A stretch of DNA of 64,000 nt from C7867-002 sp964646515 (GTDB taxonomy: Bacteria; Patescibacteriota; Minisyncoccia; Phycocordibacterales; PALSA-1337): contig CAZYES010000001.1 in NCBI GenBank assembly GCA_964646515.1, forward strand, positions 13,723 to 77,722, read 5' to 3'. The position numbers and the translations under genes are program-made. The notes under the pieces were generated by a model. It had not been told where the DNA came from. It was given only the letters and a program-made list of their open reading frames with translations, and did not search any database. The number at the start of each line of letters is the position of its first letter. The stretch's first letter is position 1. Positions 1-8,731 of the stretch are shown piece by piece.

Positions 1-39
1 TGTTATTGATTTGATCCCGCATGCGTAGTTATTATATCA

Positions 40-48
40 TGATACAAT
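40..48 (+). promoter_or_regulatory. Extended -10 promoter of tpiA
   Basis: TGATACAAT reads as an extended -10 box (TGn plus TACAAT). It ends 9 nt before the ATG at 58, so the predicted 5' leader is only a few nucleotides. Confidence 0.5.
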
Positions 49-57
49 ACTGTTTAT

Positions 58-843
58 ATGACTAATAAAAAATTGATTGTTGGCAATTGGAAAATGAACC
101 CGGCAACACTGGATGAGGCCAAGAGAATCGCCAGAAAGACTAAGAGGGTTGCTACACAACTCAAGTATACAGAAGCAATAATCTGTCCGCCGTTTGCTTT
201 CATTTCTGCTTGTGCCTCGAGAAAAAAAATATCGGGTTTTGGTCTTGGCGCACAGAATGTCTCATATGAAGAAGACGGTGCTCATACTGGAGAAGTTGGC
301 GCGGTAATGTTGAAAAATATTGGTGTTCAGTACGTGATTGTTGGGCATTCCGAAGAAAGAGCGCGGGGAGACTCCGATTCAATTGTCGCGAAAAAAATCA
401 AGACACTTCTCGATTTTGGTCTTACGCCGATAGTTTGTGTTGGCGAGACTGTGCGCAACGAAGATGGTTCGCATTTTGAATTTATAAAAGTACAAATAAA
501 AAATAGTTTTGTGGATGTGCCAAAAAAATACGCTGATAAGATTATTCTAGCTTATGAACCAGTTTGGGCGATTGGCGCCAAGGAGCCGATGTCACCGGAG
601 AATATATATGAGATGTCGCTATTTGTGAAAAAGACTTTTGCTGATGTTTTTGGACAAAAGCCAGCGATGAAGATGACTATTTTATATGGGGGCTCAGTAA
701 ATTGCAGAAATGCGGTAGATATTATTTCTATCGGCAAGATTGATGGATTGTTGGTTGGACGTGAAAGTGTGAATATTGTTGGTTTTGTTGAACTCTTGAA
801 GGCGGTTGATGGTATTTATTCCGGTAGGCCATCTGATTGCTGA
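58..843 (+). CDS. tpiA: Triosephosphate isomerase
   Basis: Cytosolic glycolytic enzyme interconverting dihydroxyacetone phosphate and glyceraldehyde 3-phosphate. The 261-residue protein has the family length and all catalytic residues: Lys12 in GNWKMN, His97 in VGHSEE and Glu167 in AYEPVWAIG. The phosphate-binding YGGSVN loop lies near the C-terminus. The ATG at 58 follows a near-leaderless promoter. It is followed by phosphoglycerate kinase, so two consecutive lower-glycolysis enzymes are neighbours. The gene ends in TGA, which helps show that UGA is a stop codon in this genome. Identification is by clear motif recognition. Confidence 0.96.
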   Translation: MTNKKLIVGNWKMNPATLDEAKRIARKTKRVATQLKYTEAIICPPFAFISACASRKKISGFGLGAQNVSYEEDGAHTGEVGAVMLKNIGVQYVIVGHSEERARGDSDSIVAKKIKTLLDFGLTPIVCVGETVRNEDGSHFEFIKVQIKNSFVDVPKKYADKIILAYEPVWAIGAKEPMSPENIYEMSLFVKKTFADVFGQKPAMKMTILYGGSVNCRNAVDIISIGKIDGLLVGRESVNIVGFVELLKAVDGIYSGRPSDC

Positions 844-865
844 TGATATATGTCGTTAGTCTTTT

Positions 866-874
866 TGCTATAAT
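866..874 (+). promoter_or_regulatory. Extended -10 promoter of pgk
   Basis: TGCTATAAT, a perfect extended -10, ends 10 nt before the ATG at 885. A start at about 880 would leave a 3-5 nt leader. Confidence 0.6.
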
Positions 875-884
875 TGTCCAATAT

Positions 885-2063
885 ATGAGAACGCTTCGAG
901 ATATAGAATTTTTGGAAAACGTAAAAGTATTATTACGTGCTGATTTCAATGTTCCTATAGAGAATGGCGCGATTGTTGACGATTTTAGGATTCGTGCCAC
1001 TTTGCCTACGATAGATTATCTGACAAAAAAAGGCGCAAAAGTTATTCTTGTCAGTCATCTAGAATCGGCAGATGGTAAAAATCTATCGCTTGCGCCGATT
1101 GCTGATCATATAAATAGACTTGGGGTCAAGACAAGTTTTATAAAAGATATAAAGAAATCTTACGAAGTTATTGAAACTTGTGATCCGAAATCTAAAAACG
1201 GAGGCAGTTGTTTTTTGTTGGAGAATCTTCGCCTTTTTGAAGGCGAGAAGGCGAATGATAGAAAATTTGCAAAAGAATTGGCTTCATTGGCAGACATTTT
1301 CGTAAACGACGCCTTTTCTGTTTGTCATCGTAAGCATGCTTCAATAATCGGCGTGACGGAGTTTTTACCGAGCTACGCAGGATTACAATTGGAAGAAGAG
1401 ATCAGTCATCTTTCGATGGCTTTCAACCCCACTCGTCCATTTCTTTTTGTTTTGGGAGGAGCAAAATTCGAAACCAAGTTGCCATTATTGCAAAAATTTA
1501 TTGATAAAGTCGATACGGTTTTTGTTGGTGGGGCGTTGGTTAATGATTTGTTAAAGTCAAAGGGTTATGAAGTGGGCAAGTCGATAACTTCAAAAACAGA
1601 AGTTGATCTTACTGATATTATAAATAGTCCAAATCTTTTGTTGCCAGTGGATATTGTTAATCAAGATAAGGTCTGCAAGGCCGTTGGCAGGCTCTCGTCT
1701 GAAGATATTAACATGGATATTGGTCCAGAGACTTTGGCTTTACTTGTTGAGAAGATCAAATCGGCCAGATTTATTCTTTGGAATGGCCCACTTGGTAAGT
1801 ATGAAAGTGGTTTCAAAGAAGCAACGCTTCAATTTGCCAAGGCCTTAGGTGATATAACGGAAAAAAGTAAAAGTTATAATGACCAAGAAAAGGCTGTATC
1901 TATTGTTGGTGGCGGGGATACTTTGGCGACAATTTCTCTGTTGGGGATTGAGAGAGAATTTACTTTTGTGTCTACAGGCGGTGGCGCTATGCTAGACTTT
2001 TTGGCCGAGGGAACGTTACCTGGTATTTTGGCACTGGAAAATTCACCTAAGCTTGTTCATTAA
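885..2063 (+). CDS. pgk: Phosphoglycerate kinase
   Basis: Glycolytic enzyme transferring phosphate from 1,3-bisphosphoglycerate to ADP. About 392 residues. The N-terminal substrate-binding motif RADFNVP and the C-terminal nucleotide-binding motifs GGGDTLA and STGGGAMLDFLAEG are all present. The frame is open back to an ATG at 837, but that start would lie upstream of the promoter and overlap tpiA. The ATG at 885, which begins MRTLRDIEF, fits both the family N-terminus and the -10 box. It lies 41 bp after tpiA. Confidence 0.96.
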   Translation: MRTLRDIEFLENVKVLLRADFNVPIENGAIVDDFRIRATLPTIDYLTKKGAKVILVSHLESADGKNLSLAPIADHINRLGVKTSFIKDIKKSYEVIETCDPKSKNGGSCFLLENLRLFEGEKANDRKFAKELASLADIFVNDAFSVCHRKHASIIGVTEFLPSYAGLQLEEEISHLSMAFNPTRPFLFVLGGAKFETKLPLLQKFIDKVDTVFVGGALVNDLLKSKGYEVGKSITSKTEVDLTDIINSPNLLLPVDIVNQDKVCKAVGRLSSEDINMDIGPETLALLVEKIKSARFILWNGPLGKYESGFKEATLQFAKALGDITEKSKSYNDQEKAVSIVGGGDTLATISLLGIEREFTFVSTGGGAMLDFLAEGTLPGILALENSPKLVH

Positions 2064-2120
2064 TGGATGTTGCGTGTGAAGAGCCTGGCGGTTTCGTGTT
2101 TGTAACTAGTAAAGACCTGT

Positions 2121-2507
2121 TTATTTTTCCAGTGAAGCAATTAGTTTTTTCTTGTTTGTCTCAAAATCTTTCTTATCTCCCTTTGTGTCTGATGCCGGGA
2201 ATACCCAAATATGCGCATGGGGGACTTCTTCGCCCACGATTTTGCTCAAGATCACTTCTTGATTGAAAGCTTTTTTCTGTGCCAAAGCGATTTTGCTAAC
2301 AATTTCGAAATATTGACCGATATTTGGGGATATTTTTTTGTCGGTTGTTATATCCCACACCCAACGGTAGTGTTTTTTGGGAATTACCAATGAATGGCCG
2401 GGAGATTGTGGCCGTATGTCCAGAAATACTAGGAAGTCGTTGTCCTCGTACACTATATGAGCGGGAATTTCTTTTTTTACAATTTTGCAGAAGATACAAT
2501 CATTCAT
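2121..2507 (-). CDS. HIT-family (histidine triad) nucleotide hydrolase/transferase
   Basis: A small HIT-domain protein of 128 residues. It opens with a CIFCKI segment (Cys4 and Cys7, typical of zinc-containing bacterial HIT proteins) and has the PGHSLVIPKKH strand. The histidine triad reads HAHIW at residues 97-101. The central nucleophilic His99 is kept, but the third His of the usual HxHxH is Trp101. HIT proteins hydrolyse AMP-linked compounds; the substrate here is unknown. It is divergent from recJ and appears to have its own leaderless promoter. Confidence 0.88.
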   Translation of the reverse strand: MNDCIFCKIVKKEIPAHIVYEDNDFLVFLDIRPQSPGHSLVIPKKHYRWVWDITTDKKISPNIGQYFEIVSKIALAQKKAFNQEVILSKIVGEEVPHAHIWVFPASDTKGDKKDFETNKKKLIASLEK

Positions 2508-2513
2508 ATAAAT

Positions 2514-2522
2514 ATCATATCA
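2514..2522 (-). promoter_or_regulatory. Extended -10 promoter of the HIT gene (leaderless)
   Basis: On the minus strand TGATATGAT ends 6 nt before the start codon at 2507, placing the predicted transcription start at the ATG. Confidence 0.5.
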
Positions 2523-2553
2523 TAGGCCAAGTCGTTTAGTGAGGTCGCGCACA

Positions 2554-2562
2554 TGCTATACT
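2554..2562 (+). promoter_or_regulatory. Extended -10 promoter of recJ (leaderless)
   Basis: TGCTATACT ends 6 nt before the ATG at 2569. The geometry predicts transcription starting at or next to the start codon, and it decides the start against the upstream ATG at 2539. Confidence 0.6.
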
Positions 2563-2568
2563 CCATTT

Positions 2569-4392
2569 ATGTTTTATAATACTCGTCGTCAAATCACCGC
2601 AGAAGAACGTGTCAAAGTTGGCGTGACATCCGATCTGATTGCGCACCTGCTGTTTCATCGTGGCCTAGCCGATTTGGCTTTGGCCAAGGATTTTCTGGAA
2701 CCAAACTATGAAAAAGGCACCCATGACCCGTTTCTCTTGAAAGATGCAGAAAAGTGTGCGAGGAGACTTATTCAGGCTATAAAAAATAATGAAAGAACGG
2801 CAATATATGCCGACTATGACGCCGACGGCATACCAGGCGCCGTAATTTTCAATGATTTTTTCAAGAGAATTGGTTTCTCTAACTATCTGATTTATATTCC
2901 CCACCGTCACGAGGAAGGTTTTGGCTTGAATATGGGGGCGGTCAGGGATTTGGCTAGTCAAGGTGTAAAACTTTTGGTTACGGTTGATTGTGGAATCACC
3001 GATGTCACACAGATTTCGGTTGCCAACGATCTGGGTATGGATGTGATAGTAACGGATCATCACGAACCGCCACAGTTGCCGTCTGGCCAATCTCATCCAG
3101 CTTTTGCCATTGTCGATCATAAACAGATTGGTTGCGAATATCCTGATAAAAATCTTTGTGGATCCGGTATAGTCTACAAAATCATTCAAGGGATATTGAA
3201 AATTGATCGTTTTGGCCTCAAAGAGGGTATGGAAAAGTGGTTTTTGGACTTAGTCGGCATTGCCACGTTGTCCGATATGGTCCCTTTGGTCGGTGAGAAT
3301 AGAGTCTTTGCTTATTATGGCTTGTCAGTTTTGAGGAAAAGTCCGAGGAAAGGTTTGATGCAGTTATTTCGTAAGCTGAAAATTGATCAGAGACACCTTT
3401 CTGAAGACGATATAACTTTTATGGTTACGCCCAGGATCAATGCTGCTTCCAGAATGGGCGTGTCGAGGGACGCTTTCAATCTCCTTGCTACCGATAACGA
3501 TGATGATGCTTATAAATATGTTGAACATCTCGATAAGATCAATAATGAAAGAAAAGGGGTTGTGTCTTCCTTGGTCAAGGAAGTAAAAAAAATAGTGCGT
3601 GAGAGACACCCTGGTGTCGTCGGCTCCGCAGAGAAATCTTCTACTGCAAATTCGGAGTCGTCTCTACCAAACGTGATCGTACTCGGTAATCCAGATTGGC
3701 GACCGTCCTTGCTTGGACTAGTCGCCAACTCTTGCGCGGAAGAATTCGATCGGCCTGTTTTTCTTTGGGGAAGAGATGGTGACAATATTATCAAGGGCTC
3801 ATGTAGATCCGAAGGCAAGACCGATGTCGTCAGATTGATGCGTGCTGCGCCGGTGGAGTCGTTCAGTCAATTTGGAGGTCACCACTATTCTGGTGGTTTT
3901 GCGGTAAGTAATGAAGAGATACATTATTTAGAGGAGAGGCTGAATGATGCTCACAATAAAATATTTAATTCGAGTTCTGTAGTCGAGAACGATAAAGGGG
4001 TTACTGAAGTAACTAGTAATAGTAAAAGCATAATTGATATGGAGCTTTCAATCGATGAGGTCGATTTTGGTTTGTGTGCTGATATCAACAAGTTGGCGCC
4101 TTTTGGGGTGGGGAATTCCAAGCCCATTTTTCTCTTTAGAAAAATTATACCTGTCGGGATAAAGATGTTTGGCAAAAGTAAAGATCATCTCGAATTGATA
4201 TTCAAAAAGAAGGATAATTCTAGAATATCGGCGATTTCATTTTTTGGTGCAAATAATAAGTGGGCTAAAAAAGTGAAAACCAATGGTGAAATTGATCTTA
4301 TTGCTTCGATAGAAAAATCGGTGTATCGTGGCAGGGAAGAACTTCGATTGAGAATTGTAGATGTGTTCTTGGGTCCGATTGGTTTAGATTAG
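2569..4392 (+). CDS. recJ: Single-stranded-DNA-specific exonuclease RecJ
   Basis: A 5'-3' ssDNA exonuclease of recombination and mismatch repair. About 607 residues. The DHH domain shows ADYDADGIPG (metal-binding motif I), VDCGITD and TDHHEPP (the DHH motif). The DHHA1 domain has the SQFGGHHYSGGF substrate-binding loop. A C-terminal OB-like segment follows. The longer start at 2539 would precede the -10 box; MFYNTRRQ at 2569 is preferred. With RecO, RecA and SSB also in the window, a RecFOR-type repair set is partly represented. Confidence 0.94.
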   Translation: MFYNTRRQITAEERVKVGVTSDLIAHLLFHRGLADLALAKDFLEPNYEKGTHDPFLLKDAEKCARRLIQAIKNNERTAIYADYDADGIPGAVIFNDFFKRIGFSNYLIYIPHRHEEGFGLNMGAVRDLASQGVKLLVTVDCGITDVTQISVANDLGMDVIVTDHHEPPQLPSGQSHPAFAIVDHKQIGCEYPDKNLCGSGIVYKIIQGILKIDRFGLKEGMEKWFLDLVGIATLSDMVPLVGENRVFAYYGLSVLRKSPRKGLMQLFRKLKIDQRHLSEDDITFMVTPRINAASRMGVSRDAFNLLATDNDDDAYKYVEHLDKINNERKGVVSSLVKEVKKIVRERHPGVVGSAEKSSTANSESSLPNVIVLGNPDWRPSLLGLVANSCAEEFDRPVFLWGRDGDNIIKGSCRSEGKTDVVRLMRAAPVESFSQFGGHHYSGGFAVSNEEIHYLEERLNDAHNKIFNSSSVVENDKGVTEVTSNSKSIIDMELSIDEVDFGLCADINKLAPFGVGNSKPIFLFRKIIPVGIKMFGKSKDHLELIFKKKDNSRISAISFFGANNKWAKKVKTNGEIDLIASIEKSVYRGREELRLRIVDVFLGPIGLD

Positions 4393-4401
4393 GTCTCAAA
4401 A

Positions 4402-4410
4402 TGCTAGTAT
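4402..4410 (+). promoter_or_regulatory. Extended -10 promoter of rnhA (leaderless)
   Basis: TGCTAGTAT ends 6 nt before the ATG at 4417. The same nine bases at the same distance precede the regulator gene at 62576. Confidence 0.6.
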
Positions 4411-4416
4411 GTTTTT

Positions 4417-5160
4417 ATGAGAAAAAATCCTAGGATAATAATTTTTACAGATGGGTCTTCACGCGGTAATCCCGGTCCAGGAGGATGGGCCAGTGTTATA
4501 GTGACGGGTGTTTTGCCAAAAATAGAGAGTAGAAAAGCCACAGTGACAGAAATAGGTGGCGCAGAAAAGATGACGACAAATAATAGGATGGAACTTGTGG
4601 CGGCAATGCAAGGCATTTCACATACGCCACAAGGTTCAGAAGTAACCGTTTACACGGATTCGTCATATTTGATCAATGGTATGACGAAATGGATCAAGAA
4701 TTGGAAAAGAAATGGTTGGGTTACCAAGACCAAAGGTGATGTGTTGAATAAAGATATATGGATAACGCTTGATCGATATGTTAACGAGAGAAGTATCAGT
4801 TGGAAATATGTTGGTGGGCACATTGGTATTGTGGGCAATGAAAGATGTGATCATATAGCCACTAGTTTTGCTGATGGTATAAAAATAGAATTATATAGGG
4901 GTTTTCTTTCTGGGTATGATTTGCCCAATATCGTGAATATATCGGAAGACGACAAAAAAGTTATGATAAAGGAAAACAAATCTTCTCGCTCGAGATTGAA
5001 AGCTTATTCATATGTGAGTTTGGTCAATGGCATCATCAAAATTGATCATTCTTGGGCGGAGTGTGAAAGACGCGTCAAGGGAGTCGGGGGCGCAAGATAT
5101 AAAAAAGCGACAGATGCTAGTGACGAAGCTAAAATTATCGAGGGATTCAGTATGGCGTAA
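4417..5160 (+). CDS. rnhA: Ribonuclease HI with a C-terminal viroplasmin-like domain
   Basis: Endonuclease cutting the RNA strand of RNA:DNA hybrids. The N-terminal ~155 residues are a standard RNase HI: Asp12 (FTDGSS), Glu59 (NNRMEL), Asp81 (YTDSSYL) and Asp145 (NERCDHIA), plus the His135 loop. After a linker comes a ~50-residue segment (about 195-244) reading HSWAECERRVKGVGGARYKK. It resembles the viroplasmin / RNase H1 hybrid-binding domain, which in eukaryotic RNase H1 sits at the N-terminus. It may bind hybrid substrate. The gene lies between recJ and comEC with its own leaderless promoter. Confidence 0.92.
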   Translation: MRKNPRIIIFTDGSSRGNPGPGGWASVIVTGVLPKIESRKATVTEIGGAEKMTTNNRMELVAAMQGISHTPQGSEVTVYTDSSYLINGMTKWIKNWKRNGWVTKTKGDVLNKDIWITLDRYVNERSISWKYVGGHIGIVGNERCDHIATSFADGIKIELYRGFLSGYDLPNIVNISEDDKKVMIKENKSSRSRLKAYSYVSLVNGIIKIDHSWAECERRVKGVGGARYKKATDASDEAKIIEGFSMA

Positions 5161-5236
5161 ATATGGTCGTAGAGTATGGTCGGGAGATTTCATCTGGATT
5201 TGATTTTTTATTTATCAAGATTTTAATCTTTTTTTA

Positions 5237-5264
5237 TTGGGATTTTATCTAAGATGAGTACGAT
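5237..5264 (+). promoter_or_regulatory. Candidate promoter of comEC
   Basis: TTGGGA, 16 nt, TACGAT; the -10 ends 8 nt before the ATG at 5273. The 112-bp gap from rnhA is otherwise very T-rich with no other visible feature. Confidence 0.35.
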
Positions 5265-5272
5265 TAACTCTC

Positions 5273-6700
5273 ATGAAGAGAGGGGTTTTTGTTTTTTGGA
5301 GTATTCTCGTTGCGGTCGCGCTTTTGCGTTTGTGGCAATCTTTCGATGTAAAGGCACCAGATCTTGGTATATGTGTGGGACAAAACGTCAATGGCACCGG
5401 TATAGTTTACGAGGAACCAGAACGCAAAGAAACAGGGCAGATCTTTATGGTGTCTGTCCACAGATTGTCTGTTGCTAGCACCTCGGCTGGATGTCGTGGT
5501 GATTTTCTTATTCGTCTGAAGACCAAGTTGTATCCTAGGTTTGTTTATGGTGACCTAATTGAGTTTAGTGGAAGACTTTCTTTGCCGATTAATTTTGGCG
5601 GTGCCACCGGAAGAACTTTTGATTACAAAGGGTATCTGGCCAAAGATGGTGTTTTCTATGAAATCAAGAGTGCCACGGTCTCTACCGTAATAACGGGGTC
5701 GTCAACCCCCGAAAAGAACGTTGCAAATGATGGAGATTTAATTAAAGGTTTACATGCTAGTGACAATGGCGCAATTGGTTGGCTAGCTCCTACTCTTTAT
5801 TCTCTAAAGAGAAACTTTGTAAAAAATTTAGAGAAGATTCTCGGTGAACCTCATGCCGCTTTGGCTTCTGGACTTGTTGTCGGAGAGAAAGCCGCTCTGG
5901 GTAAAGATTTACTGGATGATTTTCGAATAGTCGGGCTTATTCATATCGTCGTTTTATCTGGTTATAACATCACTATCGTCGGCGATGCCATGAGACGTGC
6001 TCTTTCGTTTTTCCCTAGGATCTGGGGAATTGGTCTGGGTGGTATAGGTATTGCTTTGTTTGGTGTCATGGTCGGCGGAGGCGCAACAGTGGTTCGTTCA
6101 TGTCTTATGGCCGGCATTGCTTTGTCGGCAGATCTCATTCGCCGCGAATATAACGTTATGCGTGCCCTTATTTTTGCGGGATTGGCCATGATAGTCCAAA
6201 ATCCCATGATTCTTTTGCATGATCCTTCTTTTCAGTTATCATTTTTAGCTACAATAGGACTTATATTACTTGCTGGTCCCATTGAGAGGCACCTAAGGTT
6301 TGTCCCAAAAAGATTTGGTCTACGTGGCATTGTTGCCTCTACCCTGGCCACACAGGTTTTTGTCTCTCCTTATATCTTGTACATGATGGGCCAGTTTTCA
6401 GTTATCGGGGTAGTCGTCAATATCTTGGTACTACCATTTGTTCCTATGACGATGTTTTTCGTTTTTGTAGCCGGAGTGGTTGGTTTTATATCGCTTTCTT
6501 TTGCACAAGTTTTCGGTTGGATTGCATACTCGTTGCTTTCATACGAATTATTTGTAGTACGTCATTTTGCGCAGATGCCATTTGCTTCAGTCCATTTGCC
6601 ATTATTTTCTGGTTGGTTAGTAGTTGGATTTTATAGCATGTTTTTTCTTATCTTATTATTTGTCGCATGGAGAAGGAGAGTGCATGTAATATCACTATGA
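5273..6700 (+). CDS. comEC: ComEC/Rec2-family DNA uptake channel, membrane part
   Basis: Inner-membrane channel that passes transforming single-stranded DNA into the cytosol. The 475-residue protein starts with a membrane segment, followed by a soluble ComEC N-terminal (OB-like) domain to about residue 170. The polytopic Competence domain follows, with its signature near 218-236 (LIHIVVLSGYNITI, compare HLLAxSGLHI) and many hydrophobic helices. The usual C-terminal metallo-beta-lactamase domain is not fused; it is the next gene, sharing a 4-bp ATGA overlap, so translation is probably coupled. It suggests DNA import, as nutrient or for transformation. Confidence 0.9.
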   Translation: MKRGVFVFWSILVAVALLRLWQSFDVKAPDLGICVGQNVNGTGIVYEEPERKETGQIFMVSVHRLSVASTSAGCRGDFLIRLKTKLYPRFVYGDLIEFSGRLSLPINFGGATGRTFDYKGYLAKDGVFYEIKSATVSTVITGSSTPEKNVANDGDLIKGLHASDNGAIGWLAPTLYSLKRNFVKNLEKILGEPHAALASGLVVGEKAALGKDLLDDFRIVGLIHIVVLSGYNITIVGDAMRRALSFFPRIWGIGLGGIGIALFGVMVGGGATVVRSCLMAGIALSADLIRREYNVMRALIFAGLAMIVQNPMILLHDPSFQLSFLATIGLILLAGPIERHLRFVPKRFGLRGIVASTLATQVFVSPYILYMMGQFSVIGVVVNILVLPFVPMTMFFVFVAGVVGFISLSFAQVFGWIAYSLLSYELFVVRHFAQMPFASVHLPLFSGWLVVGFYSMFFLILLFVAWRRRVHVISL

Positions 6701-7683
6701 GGATCGTGGCCAAAACATTTATCATAACTTTGATTGTAATTGTGGCTACATTTATTTTTGGTCTTTATATATGGCGCGATGAACATCGCCCATCTATTCT
6801 GGAAATTTATGTCTTTCCTATGAAAAGTGGGCGTTCTATGTTCGTGCGTACGCCAGATGATGTGAGAGTACTGATCGATGGTGGCTCAAATTCGGAAATC
6901 GTGCGTAAAATTACCGAAATATTACCTTTTTATTCAAGACGGATTGACATTGTGATTGCTACGAATGGTGACGGCAAAAATGTGTCGGGGCTGATCGATG
7001 TCGTAGATCGATATAAAGTTGGTCATGTATATATTCCGGCGGTAACGCTTCAATCTCTGGGCATAGCAAGCTCGACTGATCAGATCTATGGTACATTTGA
7101 AAGTGATCTTGTCAACAAGGGCATTGCGACTACCAAATTGTTGGCTGGCGATACCATAGATCTTGATTCCAGAACAAATATTCGCATTCTATTTCCATTT
7201 AAGGACAATCAATTTGTTTATTCCAAGGCCAGTGCGCCAGAGTTGCTATTTGAAATAATGATTGGTAATAATTTTTTGACATTTCTCGGTAATGCTTCAA
7301 ATAAAATACAGAAGGCTATCGCTTCTTCAACTTTTTCCTCGTTTGTTTCTTTGGAAACTTCGTCGGCAGTAAAATCGATTCATCAGTCTCGCGTTCTAGT
7401 CCTTTCCCATAGCGCTTTACCGGCAAATATGTCGCCACAGCTTATGGGTAAAATACGGCCAGAATATTTGGTTTATTCAAGAGTAATAAGTCGTACGGTG
7501 ACATCATCGCCCAGTAAATCATCAGCTCCTGTGACGAGTTCATCTAGCAGTGCTCGAAAGAAAAAAATGGTTATCGATCCGCTTGTCTCTGTTACAAATG
7601 AAAAGAGATTTAACTTAAAAGAAGGGAGAACAGTGAAAGTTGTTCTTGATGAGAAAGATATCAAAGTTATCGATCAACTTTAG
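6697..7683 (+). CDS. Membrane-anchored, degenerate metallo-beta-lactamase-like protein (split ComEC C-terminal domain)
   Basis: About 328 residues: an N-terminal membrane anchor (residues 7-26), then a region matching the ComEC-type MBL fold, including VLIDGGSN (59-65) and the strand RRIDIVIAT. Where active MBL proteins have the metal site THxHxDH, this protein has T89-N-G-D-G-K-N95, so no zinc ligand survives there. A Ser/Thr-rich linker near residues 270-290 precedes a short tail. Start chosen at 6697 because it forms an ATGA overlap with comEC. Probably a structural partner of the channel; catalysis is unlikely. Confidence 0.75.
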   Translation: MRIVAKTFIITLIVIVATFIFGLYIWRDEHRPSILEIYVFPMKSGRSMFVRTPDDVRVLIDGGSNSEIVRKITEILPFYSRRIDIVIATNGDGKNVSGLIDVVDRYKVGHVYIPAVTLQSLGIASSTDQIYGTFESDLVNKGIATTKLLAGDTIDLDSRTNIRILFPFKDNQFVYSKASAPELLFEIMIGNNFLTFLGNASNKIQKAIASSTFSSFVSLETSSAVKSIHQSRVLVLSHSALPANMSPQLMGKIRPEYLVYSRVISRTVTSSPSKSSAPVTSSSSSARKKKMVIDPLVSVTNEKRFNLKEGRTVKVVLDEKDIKVIDQL

Positions 7684-7703
7684 TTTTGCCCTATCCGTGT
7701 TTG

Positions 7704-7946
7704 CTAGATCAATCCAGCTTTTTTCAAGGTTTTGAGTGCGCCGTTTTTTTGGATTGTGCGCAGAGCTCTCGTAGACACATTCAAGACTATAGTTTTTTTC
7801 AGTTCGGGAACATAGATGCGCTTTTTTTGCAGGTTTGGGTACTTTCTAATTGTGCCACAAGGATTGAATTGTGTGGCACGAGTACGGTTCGAGTAGCGAC
7901 CGCCTACGACCGATTTCTTCTGAGTTATAGCGCATATTTTTGCCAT
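7704..7946 (-). CDS. rpmB: 50S ribosomal protein bL28
   Basis: 80 residues, close to the usual length. The N-terminus MAKICAITQKKSVVGG and the later KKRIYVPELKK and STRALRTIQKNG segments are characteristic of bL28. It stands alone on the minus strand, convergent with the ComEC partner and divergent from the M50 protease. Confidence 0.95.
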   Translation of the reverse strand: MAKICAITQKKSVVGGRYSNRTRATQFNPCGTIRKYPNLQKKRIYVPELKKTIVLNVSTRALRTIQKNGALKTLKKAGLI

Positions 7947-8033
7947 GGTAGTATTGAGAAACTATGCTATCATAAATCGTCCCCTTAAATCAAGTGACAG
8001 GTTTCGAGGAGGGATGATCATAAGTGCCAAAAC

Positions 8034-8639
8034 ATGTTGCAGGTTTTATCTATAGTTATTCTTATATTGTCAGTTATCATCCACGAAGTTTCCCACGGCT
8101 ATATGGCTGATGTCTTGGGCGATCCTACGGCCAGACTGCAGGGTAGATTGACTCTGAATCCAATAAAGCATATGGATCCGGTGGGTTCTGTGCTTATTCC
8201 ACTGCTTACTACTTTTTTGGCCGGTTTTACTTTTGGCTGGGCGAAACCAGTTGTTTACAATCCATATAATTTGAGAAATAAGAGGCAGGGAGAGTTTCTC
8301 ATAGCTATCGCTGGTCCGTTTTCGAACCTATTACTCGCTTTAATTTTTGGGATGATTATGCGGTTTACTATTGGTCCAGCGGGTATTATTACACCGTTTA
8401 TAGAGATTGTCTCGTATATCGTTATTATCAATATAATTTTAGCGATCTTCAATTTGATTCCACTGCCGCCACTTGACGGCTCGAAACTTTTTTTGGCTTT
8501 TTTGCCAAATCAGTATGGCCAAATCCGTGTGGCTCTAGAAAGATACGGGTCAATTTTTGTTATCATCGCAGTACTTTTTCTCTGGCAATTGGTTGTGCCT
8601 ATAGTGCCTTTCATCTTTAATTTATTCACTGGCTTATAA
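8034..8639 (+). CDS. Site-2-protease-like M50 membrane metalloprotease
   Basis: A compact intramembrane protease of 201 residues. The zinc motif HEVSH is at 17-21 in the first hydrophobic helix. The second conserved motif NLIPLPPLDG (140-149) supplies the metal-binding Asp148. Several membrane helices make up the rest, with no PDZ domain. Small M50 proteins of this kind are common in bacteria; substrates are unknown. A long non-coding, highly structured stretch follows directly downstream. Confidence 0.9.
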   Translation: MLQVLSIVILILSVIIHEVSHGYMADVLGDPTARLQGRLTLNPIKHMDPVGSVLIPLLTTFLAGFTFGWAKPVVYNPYNLRNKRQGEFLIAIAGPFSNLLLALIFGMIMRFTIGPAGIITPFIEIVSYIVIINIILAIFNLIPLPPLDGSKLFLAFLPNQYGQIRVALERYGSIFVIIAVLFLWQLVVPIVPFIFNLFTGL

Positions 8640-8696
8640 ATATGTAGCGGTAGTTTTTGTTGTTTTGTGCCATATGCGGTGGACCAGTACACAGAG

Positions 8697-8724
8697 TTGA
8701 CAATTTTTTGCGTATATGTAAGGA
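8697..8724 (+). promoter_or_regulatory. Candidate promoter of the structured RNA
   Basis: A perfect -35 TTGACA at 8697-8702 is followed after 16 nt by TAAGGA, a poor -10. If used, transcription would start near 8732, just before the first helix. Confidence 0.25.
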
Positions 8725-8731
8725 TTGACTA

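Noticed and set aside
7686..7988. Plus-strand frame opposite rpmB
   Set aside because: bL28 on the minus strand is unmistakable.
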